This document shows, piece by piece, positions 31,873-40,891 of a DNA stretch of 64,000 nt (positions are counted from its first letter, which is position 1; each line of letters starts with the position of its first letter). Where the stretch lies: NCBI RefSeq assembly GCF_016858125.1, contig NZ_CP064781.1:1054001-1118000 (forward strand), given 5' to 3'. Origin of the DNA: Azospira restricta. GTDB lineage: Bacteria; Pseudomonadota; Gammaproteobacteria; Burkholderiales; Rhodocyclaceae. Made by a program: the position numbers and the translations under genes. The notes under the pieces were generated by a model. It ran no database searches, was not told the DNA's origin, and saw only the letters and a list, made by a program, of their open reading frames with translations.

Positions 31873-34800
31873 TCAGCGGCGCTGCTGCTCCCGCTTGCGC
31901 GCGGCCGGCGCGATCAGCTGCGTCTCGATGATCTCGGCCGGCACCGGCTTCGCGAACAGGTAGCCCTGCAGCGCGTCGCAGCCGAGGCTGACCAGCACGT
32001 CGCGCTGGATGATCGTTTCCACGCCCTCGGCGATGACCTTCATGCGCAGGCTGTGGGCGAGCGCGATGATGCCGGTGACGATGGAGACGGTGTCGGCGTC
32101 GTCCGGGATGTCCTCGATGAACGAGCGGTCGATCTTCAGGTTGTCGGCGGGCAGGTGTTTCAGGTAGGCGAGCGAGGAGTAGCCGGTGCCGAAGTCGTCG
32201 ATCGACAGACGGACGCCGAGGCTGCGCAGCTCGTCGAGGATGCCGATCGGCTCGCGGGCGCGCTCCATCAGCACGCTTTCGGTGATCTCGATGACCAGCG
32301 CCGCCGGCGGCAGGCCGCTGTCCTCGAGTGCGCTGAGCACGACCTCGCGCAGGTTCGGCTGCTCCATCTGCTTCGCCGACAGGTTTACCGCGACGTAGAA
32401 GTCGGCGAGGCCCGAGTCGAGCCAGGCTTTCGCCTGCATGCAGGCGCGTCGCAGCACGTGCTCGCCGAGCGGCAGGATGAGTCCTGTCTCCTCGGCCAGC
32501 GGGATGAACTCGGCGGGGGTGACGAGGCCGCGCTCGGGGTGCAGCCAGCGCACCAGCGCCTCGACGCCGGCGACCTTGCCGTTGATGGCGTCGATCACCG
32601 GCTGGTAGAAGACGCTGATCTCGTCGCGCTCCAGCCCGCGGCGCAGCGCGTTCTCGGTTTTCAGGCGGTCGGCCAGCACTGCTTCCATTTCCGCCTCGTA
32701 GTAGCAGAAGCCGCTGCCGTTCTGCTTGGCGCGGTACATCGCGGTGTCGGCGTGGCGCAGCAGGGTGCTGACGTCCGGGCCGTCGGCCGGATAGACCGAG
32801 ATGCCGATGCTGGTGGTGACGACGATCTCGTGGCCGTTGATCACCAGCGGCGCCGAGATCGTGCGGCAGATGTTCTGCGCGACGCTGGCGGCGACGCCGG
32901 TGTTCGGCAGCTGGTCGAGGAGGACGGTGAATTCGTCGCCGCCGAGGCGGGCGACGCAGTCGTCGGCACGCACGCAGCCCTTCAGCCGCTGCGCCATCGT
33001 TACCAGCAGCTGGTCGCCGGCCTCGTGGCCGAGCGTGTCGTTGATGTACTTGAAGCGGTCGAGGTCGAGGAAGAGCACCGCCAGCTGGCTGCCGTCGGCG
33101 GCGGCACGCCCGATCGCCTGGCTCAGGTGGTCGACGAACAGCATGCGGTTGGGCAGACCGGTCAGCGAATCGTTGTAGGCGAGGTGGCGGACGTGGCGCT
33201 CGGCGCGGTTGGCGTCGATCACCCGGCGCACGCGCTGGTTGACCACCGACAGGTGGATCGGCTTCGGGATGAAGTCGCTGGCGCCGGCGTCGAAGGCACG
33301 CTCGATCGACTGCCTGTCCTCGAGCGCGGTGATCATCAGCACCGGGATGTCCTTCAGGCGCGGGTGCTGCTTCAGCGCCCGGCAGGCCGCGAAACCGTCC
33401 ATCACCGGCATCATCGCGTCCATCAGGATCACGTCGGCGGCGGACGCTTCCAGCCAGCGCAGCGCCGCCGCGCCGTCGCCGGTCTCCTCGACGCGGAAGC
33501 CGGAGAGGCGCAGCGCGTGGCGCAGCGCCGAACGCGTGCTGCGGTCGTCGTCGACCACCAGCACCACCGCCGCGTCGTCATGCGGCGCCGGCAGCGTCGG
33601 CTGGTGCTGCTCGCCGAGCTCGGCCATCAGCACCGGTTCGGCCATCGCGAATTCGGTGCGCAGGCGCAACAGCAGCTCGCCGGTATCGGTCAGCGCGCCG
33701 GCCTCGGCGCGCAGTTCCAGCTCGCGGGCGACGTCGGCCATCGCCGAGACGCCGAGGTTGCCGGCAGCGCCCTTGATCACATGCGCCACCTGGCGCACCG
33801 TTGCCGCATTGCCGTTGCCGACGGCGCCGTCGAGCTGCACCAGGTAGCGCGGCACGTCCTCGAGGAAGGGGCGGATCGCCTCGCCGATCGAGTCGCCGAG
33901 GATGTCGCGCAGGCGGCCGAAGGCGGCCAAGTCGATCGGCGGTGCGGGTTCCTGCGCGACGGGCTTGTCGGCCGTGCCGGCGGCGGCCGGCAGCGGCGTC
34001 GGTCGCCAGTGCAGCCAGCGCTCCAGCTGCGCGGCCAGCGTGTCCAGCGTCAACGGCTTCGGCAGGTGGCCGTCCATGCCGGCGGCGAGGCAGCGCTCGA
34101 CGTCGGCCGGTTGGGTGTTGGCGGTCATCGCGATGATCGGCACGTGCCGGCCACTGCCTTCCTCGAGCTGGCGGATGCGGGCGCAGGCCTCGAAGCCGTC
34201 CATTTCCGGCATCGAACAGTCCATCAGGATCAGGTCCCAGTCGCCGGCCTGCCAGGCGGCGACCGCTTCGCTGCCGTTCTCGGCGATGCCGCTCCAGCAG
34301 CCGAGGACGTTGAGCATGCCGACGGCCACGCGCTGGTTGGTGCGGTTGTCTTCGGCGATCAGGATGTGGCTGGTGCGCGGCGTCGACGCTGTCGCCGCCG
34401 GCGCCGGCAGCGGCAGCGTCGCGCCGACCGTGCACGGCAGCGTGAACCAGAAGTGGCTGCCCTGGTTCGGCGCGCTGACGACGCCGATCTCGCCGCCAAG
34501 CAGGCCGACGATCTGCTTGCTGATCGCCAGGCCGAGGCCGCTGCCGCCGTAGCGGCGGGTGGTCGAGGTGTCGGCCTGGGTGAAGGAATCGAAGATCGCC
34601 GCCTGGTGTTCGCTGGCGATGCCGATGCCGGTGTCGCGCACGCCGAAGCGCAGGCTGCGGCCGTTGTCGACGCGCTCGATGGTCAGCGTCACCGAGCCGC
34701 GCTCGGTGAACTTGATCGCGTTGCCGAGCAGGTTGGTCAGCACCTGGCGGATGCGCGCCGGGTCGCTGTGCAGCACCGGCGGCACGTCGGCGGCGACCAG

Positions 34801-35922
34801 CGCGCTGAGCTCGACGTTCTTGCCGGCGGCCTGCGGCTGGAAGGCGGCGGTGATGCTGTCGACCAGCGGACGGATCTCGAAGTCGCGGCCGTCGGCTTCC
34901 AGCCGGCCGGCCTCCAGGCGCGAGAAGTCGAGGATGTTGTTGATCAGTTCGAGCAGGTACTGCGAGGAGTCCCAGGCGAGGTCGAGCAGCTCGCGCTGCT
35001 CGACGCCCATCTTGCCGACCTTGAGCATGTCCAGCGTGCCGATCACGCCGTTCAGCGGCGTGCGGATCTCGTGGCTGACGGTCGCCGCGAAATCGGCCTT
35101 CAGCTGCGCGAAGCGCAGCGCGCTGTCGCGCGCCGCGCGCAGCTCCTGCTCGCGCTGCTCGAGCGCTTCCAGCATGCCGTTGAAGGCGTGCGCCATCTCG
35201 GCCACGTCGCGCGGGCCGGAGAGGTCGGCGCGCAGCCCGCTCTCGCCGCGTTCGGCGCGCGCCATCGTTTCCGACAGCGCCGCCAGCGGCCGCGTCAGGC
35301 GGCGGGCGAGCAGGCGCAGCGCGAACAGGAAGAGGACGGAGAAGGCCAGCCCGGCGGTGAAGTTGACGGCGAAGACCTCGTGCACCAGCCGGGTCAGCGT
35401 CGCCTTGCTCTGGTCGATGCGCACGAAGCCGAGCAGCACCCGCTTGCGCTCGGTGGTCTCGAACGGCGAGTCCTGCCCGGACACCGTCCATACCGGCGCG
35501 ACGAAGCGCCAGCCGTCGGCGTCCTCGTGCTCGAGGTAGGCCTCGTCGGTGACCTGCATCGGGCGACGGCCACGCTCGTCGGCGCGCGCCGCCGGCGCGC
35601 CGCGTTCGAGCAGCAGCCGGCCGTCGGCGTGGAGGATCTCGATGCGCTCGACGTCGGGGAAGGTCGCCGTCGCGGCGAGCGCCTCGGCGACGTTCTCGGT
35701 CGAGCCGAAGATCAGCGCCAGCCGGCTCTGCGCCGCCAGGTTCTGTGCGATGCGCGTGCCCTCCTGCAGCTTGTCGGCGTGCAGCAGACGGCCGCCCTGC
35801 CAGGAGGTGGCCAGCGCCGCGAGCAGCGACGTGCAGAGCACGCCGGAGGCGGCGAGCACCGTCAGCTGGTGACGGAAGGGTGATTTCTTGAAGCGGAGAA
35901 GCTGGCGGCTGATCCAGTCCAT
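31873..35922 (-). CDS. Hybrid histidine kinase with two receivers, HPt, GGDEF and EAL domains
   Basis: A 1349-residue sensor with seven signalling modules in one chain. The N-terminus has TM1 (~20-42), a periplasmic domain (~45-185), TM2 (~186-208) and HAMP. A HisKA/HATPase kinase core follows with His284 in SHEIRTPLNG. Receiver 1 has Asp568 (LILMDCSMPEMDG), the HPt domain His714 (HVIKGAAGNLG) and receiver 2 Asp835. The GGDEF motif is intact at 994-998, with an inhibitory-site RADD at 985-988. The EAL domain is complete (Glu1121 in VEALVRW, EITES, DDFGTGYSSL, KIDRSFI). It can therefore in principle both make and break c-di-GMP under phosphorelay control. It starts 6 bases after the substrate-binding protein stop, so that protein may be its periplasmic ligand. 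Confidence 0.93.
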   Translation of the reverse strand: MDWISRQLLRFKKSPFRHQLTVLAASGVLCTSLLAALATSWQGGRLLHADKLQEGTRIAQNLAAQSRLALIFGSTENVAEALAATATFPDVERIEILHADGRLLLERGAPAARADERGRRPMQVTDEAYLEHEDADGWRFVAPVWTVSGQDSPFETTERKRVLLGFVRIDQSKATLTRLVHEVFAVNFTAGLAFSVLFLFALRLLARRLTRPLAALSETMARAERGESGLRADLSGPRDVAEMAHAFNGMLEALEQREQELRAARDSALRFAQLKADFAATVSHEIRTPLNGVIGTLDMLKVGKMGVEQRELLDLAWDSSQYLLELINNILDFSRLEAGRLEADGRDFEIRPLVDSITAAFQPQAAGKNVELSALVAADVPPVLHSDPARIRQVLTNLLGNAIKFTERGSVTLTIERVDNGRSLRFGVRDTGIGIASEHQAAIFDSFTQADTSTTRRYGGSGLGLAISKQIVGLLGGEIGVVSAPNQGSHFWFTLPCTVGATLPLPAPAATASTPRTSHILIAEDNRTNQRVAVGMLNVLGCWSGIAENGSEAVAAWQAGDWDLILMDCSMPEMDGFEACARIRQLEEGSGRHVPIIAMTANTQPADVERCLAAGMDGHLPKPLTLDTLAAQLERWLHWRPTPLPAAAGTADKPVAQEPAPPIDLAAFGRLRDILGDSIGEAIRPFLEDVPRYLVQLDGAVGNGNAATVRQVAHVIKGAAGNLGVSAMADVARELELRAEAGALTDTGELLLRLRTEFAMAEPVLMAELGEQHQPTLPAPHDDAAVVLVVDDDRSTRSALRHALRLSGFRVEETGDGAAALRWLEASAADVILMDAMMPVMDGFAACRALKQHPRLKDIPVLMITALEDRQSIERAFDAGASDFIPKPIHLSVVNQRVRRVIDANRAERHVRHLAYNDSLTGLPNRMLFVDHLSQAIGRAAADGSQLAVLFLDLDRFKYINDTLGHEAGDQLLVTMAQRLKGCVRADDCVARLGGDEFTVLLDQLPNTGVAASVAQNICRTISAPLVINGHEIVVTTSIGISVYPADGPDVSTLLRHADTAMYRAKQNGSGFCYYEAEMEAVLADRLKTENALRRGLERDEISVFYQPVIDAINGKVAGVEALVRWLHPERGLVTPAEFIPLAEETGLILPLGEHVLRRACMQAKAWLDSGLADFYVAVNLSAKQMEQPNLREVVLSALEDSGLPPAALVIEITESVLMERAREPIGILDELRSLGVRLSIDDFGTGYSSLAYLKHLPADNLKIDRSFIEDIPDDADTVSIVTGIIALAHSLRMKVIAEGVETIIQRDVLVSLGCDALQGYLFAKPVPAEIIETQLIAPAARKREQQRR

Positions 35923-35928
35923 GGCGCG

Positions 35929-37062
35929 TTATTGTTCCGGAAACAGCAGGTCGAAGCTGCGCTGCTGCAGGATGGGAAGGCTGAGGCCGAGGTGACTGGC
36001 GGTACGCGTGTTGAACGCGGTCAGCACGTCGCGCAACGGCTGCGTGCCGCGCGGTGCCGGCGCACCGGCGACGACGCCGAGGGCCGAGGCAGCGAGGGCG
36101 CGGCCGAGTTCGACGTTGTTCGGGTAGAGGGCGAACAGCGCGCCGCGGCGGACGTGCGCGACGTTGCTCGAGAAGACGACCAGCCCCTTGCTCCACGATT
36201 CCTGCAGGACCAGCGGCAGTACCGTCGATTCGTCGACGGTGGCGTTGTCCTGCGGCAGCCAGACGGCGTCGCGGCGCGGGTCGGCGGCGGCGAGGACGTT
36301 CTGGTAGAGGGCGACGGCGCGCTTCAGGTCGGCCGCCTCCTGCGCCACCAGTTCGATCCCCTGTGCGCGCGCGGCCTCGTGCGCGAGCCGGATCAACCAC
36401 TCGTTCTGGCGCGGGTCGTAGACGACGAAGACGCGCTGCGTGCGTGGCGCGATCGTCTTCAGCCGCGCGAAGAGCAGCGCCGGGTCCGGCGCCAGGCTGA
36501 GCACCGTGCCGCCGCGCGTGTCGGCCTCCGACGCCGAGATGACGCCGCCGACGACGACGCCGATGCCTTTGTCGAGGCCGCTGGCCGCCTTCAATCCGTT
36601 GCGGCCGAGCGCGATCACCACCTGGATGTCCTGCCGGCGCAGTTCGCCGGCCAGCTCCTGCGCATTGAAGCTGCCGCCGACGGCGTAGCTGGCGACCTTG
36701 TTCCGGGTCCTGTCCTCGATGCCTTCGATGATCTTGGCGAAGACGCTGCGGTAGGGTTCGCCGATGTCGGGGTAGAGGACCGCGATCGGGCCGCCACCGC
36801 TGCCGGCAGCGGCGAGGCGGATCACTCCGCCCGAGCGGTCGGCGACCGCGAGCAGCTGCGCGCCCGAGCGCTCCCTGCCGCCGTCGGCCGGCGGCGGCAA
36901 GGCTTCCGTTTCCGGTTGCCGCGCCAGTCCGGCGATCTTCCGCGCGGCAGCCGCGGGTGACGCCAGCTCCGCCTCGGCACGGCTCGCCGTCGCCGGCGCA
37001 GCGCCGGCCGAATAGGCGGCGGCGAGCAGCAGCGGCAGCAGGGGGCGGAAGGACTTCGTCAT
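35929..37062 (-). CDS. ABC-type substrate-binding protein (DUF534/TrpX-like) in signalling operon
   Basis: A 377-residue periplasmic protein with a signal peptide (residues ~1-24, ending AGAAPAT). The middle and C-terminal parts follow the ABC sugar/tryptophan-type binding fold (YPDIGEPYRSVFAKIIEG, VVIALGRNGLKAA, VFVVYDPRQNEWLI, VFSSNVAHVRRGALFALYPN), as in the DUF534 family. No ABC permease or ATPase gene is adjacent. Instead a TonB-dependent receptor precedes it and the hybrid kinase follows. Its role is thus more likely ligand presentation to the kinase than transport. The start is ATG 37062, 53 bases after the receptor stop; a long upstream frame that overlaps the receptor is a shadow. 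Confidence 0.82.
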   Translation of the reverse strand: MTKSFRPLLPLLLAAAYSAGAAPATASRAEAELASPAAAARKIAGLARQPETEALPPPADGGRERSGAQLLAVADRSGGVIRLAAAGSGGGPIAVLYPDIGEPYRSVFAKIIEGIEDRTRNKVASYAVGGSFNAQELAGELRRQDIQVVIALGRNGLKAASGLDKGIGVVVGGVISASEADTRGGTVLSLAPDPALLFARLKTIAPRTQRVFVVYDPRQNEWLIRLAHEAARAQGIELVAQEAADLKRAVALYQNVLAAADPRRDAVWLPQDNATVDESTVLPLVLQESWSKGLVVFSSNVAHVRRGALFALYPNNVELGRALAASALGVVAGAPAPRGTQPLRDVLTAFNTRTASHLGLSLPILQQRSFDLLFPEQ

Positions 37063-37115
37063 AAGTCGATTATAGGGTGGTATGCCGTTTTGATGGCGGC
37101 GGATGACCCGTCGTC

Positions 37116-39206
37116 TCAGAAGCGGTAGCCGGCCTGCGCAAGGAAGGTGCGTCCGGGCAAGGGGAAGTCGTACGGAAGCGCGACGAACGGCATTCCCCAG
37201 GGGCTGGGCTCGCGTGCGTCGGCGTTGAACAGGTTGCGTACAGAGACGGCGATGTCCCACTTGTCGCGGCCGCGCAGGGTACGTACGGTCAGGTCGACGG
37301 TGGCGTAATCGTCGATCTCCGGGCGCGTGTCGCCGGCGGCGCGCTTGCGGTCGGCGACCCAGTTGACCTGGGCGTTGGCCTGCCAGCCGGGGGTGAAACG
37401 CCAGTCGGCGCGCAGGTAGACGCGGTGGCGCGGCGCGAGCCCGGCATCCTCGCCGGATGCTTCGTCTGTCGAGCGCTGCAGGCTGTAGTTGCCGGCCAGG
37501 CGGAGGTTCTTTGTGGCGTCCCAGGCGGCCTCGAACTCGAGGCCTCTGCCTTTCTGCTCGCCGGTGTTGTTGTACGTGGTGCCGACCAGCTGGATGATGT
37601 CGCGCATCTCGTAATGGAAGACATTGACGCTCAACTGCATGCGCTCGGTCGGCAGCCACGACACGGCCGCCTCCAGCGTCTTCATCCGTTCCGGTTTGAG
37701 ATTCGGGTTGCCGATCTGCACCGGGTTGTTGATGTTGAATTTTTCGGTGAACGACGGTGCGCGGAAGGCGGTGCCGTAGAGCACCTTCGCCGTCAGGTTG
37801 TAGGCGGCCTCCCAGGCCAGCGCCAGGCGCGGGTTGGTGGTGCCGCCGAAATCGTCGTAGCGGTCGTGGCGCAGGCCGGCGGTCAGCGTCCAGTCCTTGG
37901 CGAAGCTCCACTCGTCCTGAACGAACGCGTAGCGGACAATGCGGCTGTGCGGGCGGAGGAAGGGAGCGGTGTCGGAGACGTCGGTGACGTCGGCGACGGA
38001 GCCGGTGCCGATCGGCGAGAAATCCGGATTGAAGTTCTTGCTTTCCCGCGTCTTGTAGATTTCCGCCTTTTCCGTGCCGGCGCCGAGCCGGATGCGGTGG
38101 TCGGCGATGCCGGTGTAGAAGGCCGAGGCGTTGAAACGGCCGTGCCGTTCCCACTTGTAGGGGTTGCCGATCATGCCGTCGGTGAAGACCGGGGACACCG
38201 GAGTGAATCTGAAGCCGGCGGGGAACAGCGTCAGGTCGGAGAATTCCTTGTAGTGCATGAAGCTGGCCTGCGCCGTGACCTCCCAGTGGCGCGCGAAGTC
38301 CTTGTTCAGGTAGGTCAGGTCGGAGGTGATCCGCTGGCTGTAGCTGCTTCCCGTCGGGTCGAGCGCCGAGGCGACGCCGGTGCCCGAACCGACGTTGTCG
38401 CGCTCCTTGTAGCCGACGCGGAAGCGCCACTTGTCGTAGGCGAGGTCGAGCTGGCCGTCGATTGCCTTGCGGCCGACATCGATCGGGCCGGGGGCGTGCG
38501 AGGCGCTGGTGCCTGCGGTTCTGTCCCATCCGCTCTGCGCGTCGGCGCGCACCGTCCGCCGCTGGCCGTCGGTGGTGCCGGCGCGGAAGTAGGCGGCGAC
38601 TTCGAGTCCGCCCCGCTTGCCGCCGTGCAGCACCCAGGCGTCGCCGGTCTTGAAGTTGCCGGCGCGCACGCCGATCTCGGTTCCGCCGATGTCGGCGGCG
38701 GTCTTGGTGATGATGTTGATGACGCCGGCAAAGGCGTCGGCGCCGTACGCGGCCGACCCCGGTCCGCGGATCACCTCGATGCGCGCGATGTTGTCGACCG
38801 GCATGCCGCCCCAGACGTTGCCGCGATTGCCGGAGAAGACGCTGGAGAGCGGGATGCCGTTCTCCAGCATCAGCACCTGCGGATTGGCGTCGCGGTGCAC
38901 GCCGCGGATCACGTAGATCGGCCCGTTGGTCTGCGTCGAGCGGGCGACGTGCAGGCCCGGAACCGTCTCCAGCACCTCGTCGAGGTCGCTGGCGCCGATG
39001 GCGGCGATGTCCTCGGCGGTGATCACCGTTGCCACCGCCGGCGCGCGGTGAACCGGCACGCGCGAGCCGGTGGCGATGGTGACGAAGGACTTGTCGCCGT
39101 AGGCCATCGCCAGATCCTCCTCTTCGGCGAGCTGCGCCATCGCATTGGGCGCCTGCAGCGCGAGCGCGGACGCCAGCGCCAGCGTGCGGTAGCCGATGTG
39201 CTTCAT
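37116..39206 (-). CDS. TonB-dependent outer membrane receptor
   Basis: A 696-residue receptor. A signal peptide (residues 1-25, ending NAMA) is followed by a plug domain (~40-170, with VITAEDIAAIGASDLDEVLETVPGLHV and IEVIRGPGSAAYGADAFAGVINIITK) and a 22-strand barrel ending in FLAQAGYRF, with a C-terminal Phe as expected for BAM assembly. The ATG at 39206 has GGGGGAG 3 to 10 bases upstream and starts the signal peptide; an open frame of 27 more codons is unlikely. The ligand is unknown: no siderophore or vitamin gene is near. It heads the three-gene unit with the binding protein and the hybrid kinase, so it may be part of a sensing chain across both membranes. Confidence 0.92.
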   Translation of the reverse strand: MKHIGYRTLALASALALQAPNAMAQLAEEEDLAMAYGDKSFVTIATGSRVPVHRAPAVATVITAEDIAAIGASDLDEVLETVPGLHVARSTQTNGPIYVIRGVHRDANPQVLMLENGIPLSSVFSGNRGNVWGGMPVDNIARIEVIRGPGSAAYGADAFAGVINIITKTAADIGGTEIGVRAGNFKTGDAWVLHGGKRGGLEVAAYFRAGTTDGQRRTVRADAQSGWDRTAGTSASHAPGPIDVGRKAIDGQLDLAYDKWRFRVGYKERDNVGSGTGVASALDPTGSSYSQRITSDLTYLNKDFARHWEVTAQASFMHYKEFSDLTLFPAGFRFTPVSPVFTDGMIGNPYKWERHGRFNASAFYTGIADHRIRLGAGTEKAEIYKTRESKNFNPDFSPIGTGSVADVTDVSDTAPFLRPHSRIVRYAFVQDEWSFAKDWTLTAGLRHDRYDDFGGTTNPRLALAWEAAYNLTAKVLYGTAFRAPSFTEKFNINNPVQIGNPNLKPERMKTLEAAVSWLPTERMQLSVNVFHYEMRDIIQLVGTTYNNTGEQKGRGLEFEAAWDATKNLRLAGNYSLQRSTDEASGEDAGLAPRHRVYLRADWRFTPGWQANAQVNWVADRKRAAGDTRPEIDDYATVDLTVRTLRGRDKWDIAVSVRNLFNADAREPSPWGMPFVALPYDFPLPGRTFLAQAGYRF

Positions 39207-39287
39207 TTTCTCCCCCACTGTTGCTTGTATTGGTTGTTGCGCTTGCCGAAGAGTAATCCAAAAACGCCGCGGTGCATCATTTGTCAT

Positions 39288-40091
39288 TTATCTGACCCAG
39301 GACCGCCGGGGAACGCCCGCGTAGTCGATGCCCGAGCATGGCAGCGGAAACAGCCCGCCCTCCATCTTCCCGGCGGCCTCGATGAAGCACGGCGGCATGC
39401 CGGCGAGGAAGGACGGGAACATGAACAGGTAGAACTCGCGCGGCGACATCCCGAGGTCGGCGCCGAAGGCGGAGACGACCGCGCCGTAGTTCATGCGCAG
39501 GTTGCGGCCGCTGGCGAGCAGGTGCTGCTCGACCGCGAAGGCGAGCGCGAGGTGTGGCCCGTCGGCGAGGCCGAGCGTGCCGGCGAGCGCCATGATCGGC
39601 GCGATGCGCTCGTCGGCGTTGACCAGCGGCCGGCCGTAGCCGGCGATCCGGCCGTAGGTCGCCATCTCCCGGCGCAGGCAGTCGGCCAGCTCGCCGCCGG
39701 CGTCGAGGGCGCGGCGGGTGGCGAGGAAGAAGCTGATCGCCTGGACTTCGTTGCCGCGACCATAGATGTGCGCCTCGGACACCGCCAGCGCCGCCGCCAG
39801 GCCGAGGTTGCCGGTGCTGCGCGCGCTGCCGGCGAGCGCCGCGATGCGGTTGTTCCAGATGCGGGCGTCGGGGTAGCTGGTGGTGGTCCACAGCGCGTGC
39901 ATCAGGCGCAGTTGTTCGGCAGTGAAGCGGCGGCCGGTGATGCCGAAGACGTAGAGCTCGATCCAGTCCATGTCCTTCAGCTCGGCGTGCAGGTCGTGGC
40001 CGCGGAAGATCACGTGGCTGCCGGGGAAGAAGGCGCCCATCCGCGTCTTCAGCCGGCCGACGGCGGCCTGCAGCGATTGCGGGCCGTTCAT
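39288..40091 (-). CDS. Citrate synthase-like protein, second of a tandem pair (altered active site)
   Basis: A 267-residue protein that follows the citrate synthase fold in its central helices (RIAALAGSARSTGNLGLAAALAVSEAHIYGRGNE, ~82-115) and the large-domain segment RIAGYGRPLVNADERI (~148-163). In citrate synthases these read HGGANE and GFGHRVY, each with a catalytic His. Here the corresponding positions are YGRGNE and GYGRPLV, so both His are apparently gone. The C-terminus (FYLFMFPSFLAGMPPCFIEA) is close to the family. It is shorter than citrate synthase (~380-430). Its start overlaps the paralogue's stop (ATGA) and both are exactly 267 residues. They may form a heteromer; function is unknown. 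The alignment is by eye. Confidence 0.7.
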   Translation of the reverse strand: MNGPQSLQAAVGRLKTRMGAFFPGSHVIFRGHDLHAELKDMDWIELYVFGITGRRFTAEQLRLMHALWTTTSYPDARIWNNRIAALAGSARSTGNLGLAAALAVSEAHIYGRGNEVQAISFFLATRRALDAGGELADCLRREMATYGRIAGYGRPLVNADERIAPIMALAGTLGLADGPHLALAFAVEQHLLASGRNLRMNYGAVVSAFGADLGMSPREFYLFMFPSFLAGMPPCFIEAAGKMEGGLFPLPCSGIDYAGVPRRSWVR

Positions 40092-40891
40092 CGCGCAGCC
40101 TCGCCGCCGGCGTCCGCCAGATCGGCGGCGAAGAACGGGAACTGCTTGTGGCCGTAGGCCTTCTGCTCGAGCGCGTGCGCCGCGGCGCCGGGCAGGCGCA
40201 GCAGCAAGTGGACCATCTCTCCCTGTTCCGGGCTGAAGCCGAGGTCGGCGAAGGCGGCGGCGGCGACGCCGGCGAGCGCCAGCGGCCGGCTGGCGGCGGC
40301 CTCCAGCGCCGCGCGCTGCTCCGCCAGCCAGCGCAGGCGCTCGCCGGCGGGATTGGCGGCCAGGCAGGCGAGCGTCTGGCGCACCGGCGTCGCCGTCCCG
40401 ACGCCATGCGGGTCGAAGCCCGGCGGGTGTTCCGGCGTCGGCCAGATCGACGCGGTTTCGGCGGCCGGTGCGGAGAGCTGGGCGCGCCAGGCGGCGAGGT
40501 CGGTGCCGCAGGCGACCCAGGCCTGCATCGCGAGGAACACCTCGCGGCCGCCGGCCAGCTGCCCGGCGCCGACCGCCAGCGCGGCAATCAGGCAGGCGGC
40601 GGCAGTCGAGCCGCCGACGCCGCCGCACATCGCCGCGTGCACCGCGGCGTCGCGCGGGCCGGGGTTGGCCAGCGCCACCGCCAGCGTCTCCAGCAGCTCG
40701 GCGGCCGCCGGCGGCGGCGCCTCGCCGCGGAACAGCAGGTAGAGCATCTCGCTCCAGCGCGCGCGGCCGAGCATCTCGCCGTAGACGTCGTAGCCGTGGC
40801 AGTAGGCGGCGCGCGCGGCGAAGGGGTTGTCCGCCTCCGCCTCCTCGCGCCAGATGCGGGTACGGATCGCGGCCTGCGCTTCGTCGCTCAT
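40088..40891 (-). CDS. Citrate synthase-like protein, first of a tandem pair
   Basis: A 267-residue relative of citrate synthase/citryl-CoA lyase, with WSEMLYLLFRGEAPPPAAAELLE (N-terminal helices, ~46-68) and AAMCGGVGGSTAAACLIAALAVGAGQLAGGREVF (~86-119), which matches the segment leading to the HGGA motif of the family. The His of that motif is replaced (AGGR, 113-116). PPGFDPHGVG (~150) may correspond to the second catalytic segment and still has a His nearby. A CoA-thioester lyase or condensing role is possible, but the changed motif makes any named activity unsafe. It overlaps the ThDP-enzyme gene stop by 4 bases. Confidence 0.7.
   Translation of the reverse strand: MSDEAQAAIRTRIWREEAEADNPFAARAAYCHGYDVYGEMLGRARWSEMLYLLFRGEAPPPAAAELLETLAVALANPGPRDAAVHAAMCGGVGGSTAAACLIAALAVGAGQLAGGREVFLAMQAWVACGTDLAAWRAQLSAPAAETASIWPTPEHPPGFDPHGVGTATPVRQTLACLAANPAGERLRWLAEQRAALEAAASRPLALAGVAAAAFADLGFSPEQGEMVHLLLRLPGAAAHALEQKAYGHKQFPFFAADLADAGGEAAR

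Noticed and set aside
31783-35883. Plus-strand frame of 1366 codons opposite the hybrid kinase
   Set aside because: It mirrors the kinase gene, has biased Arg/Val/Asp composition and no recognisable domain; the kinase on the other strand is fully supported.
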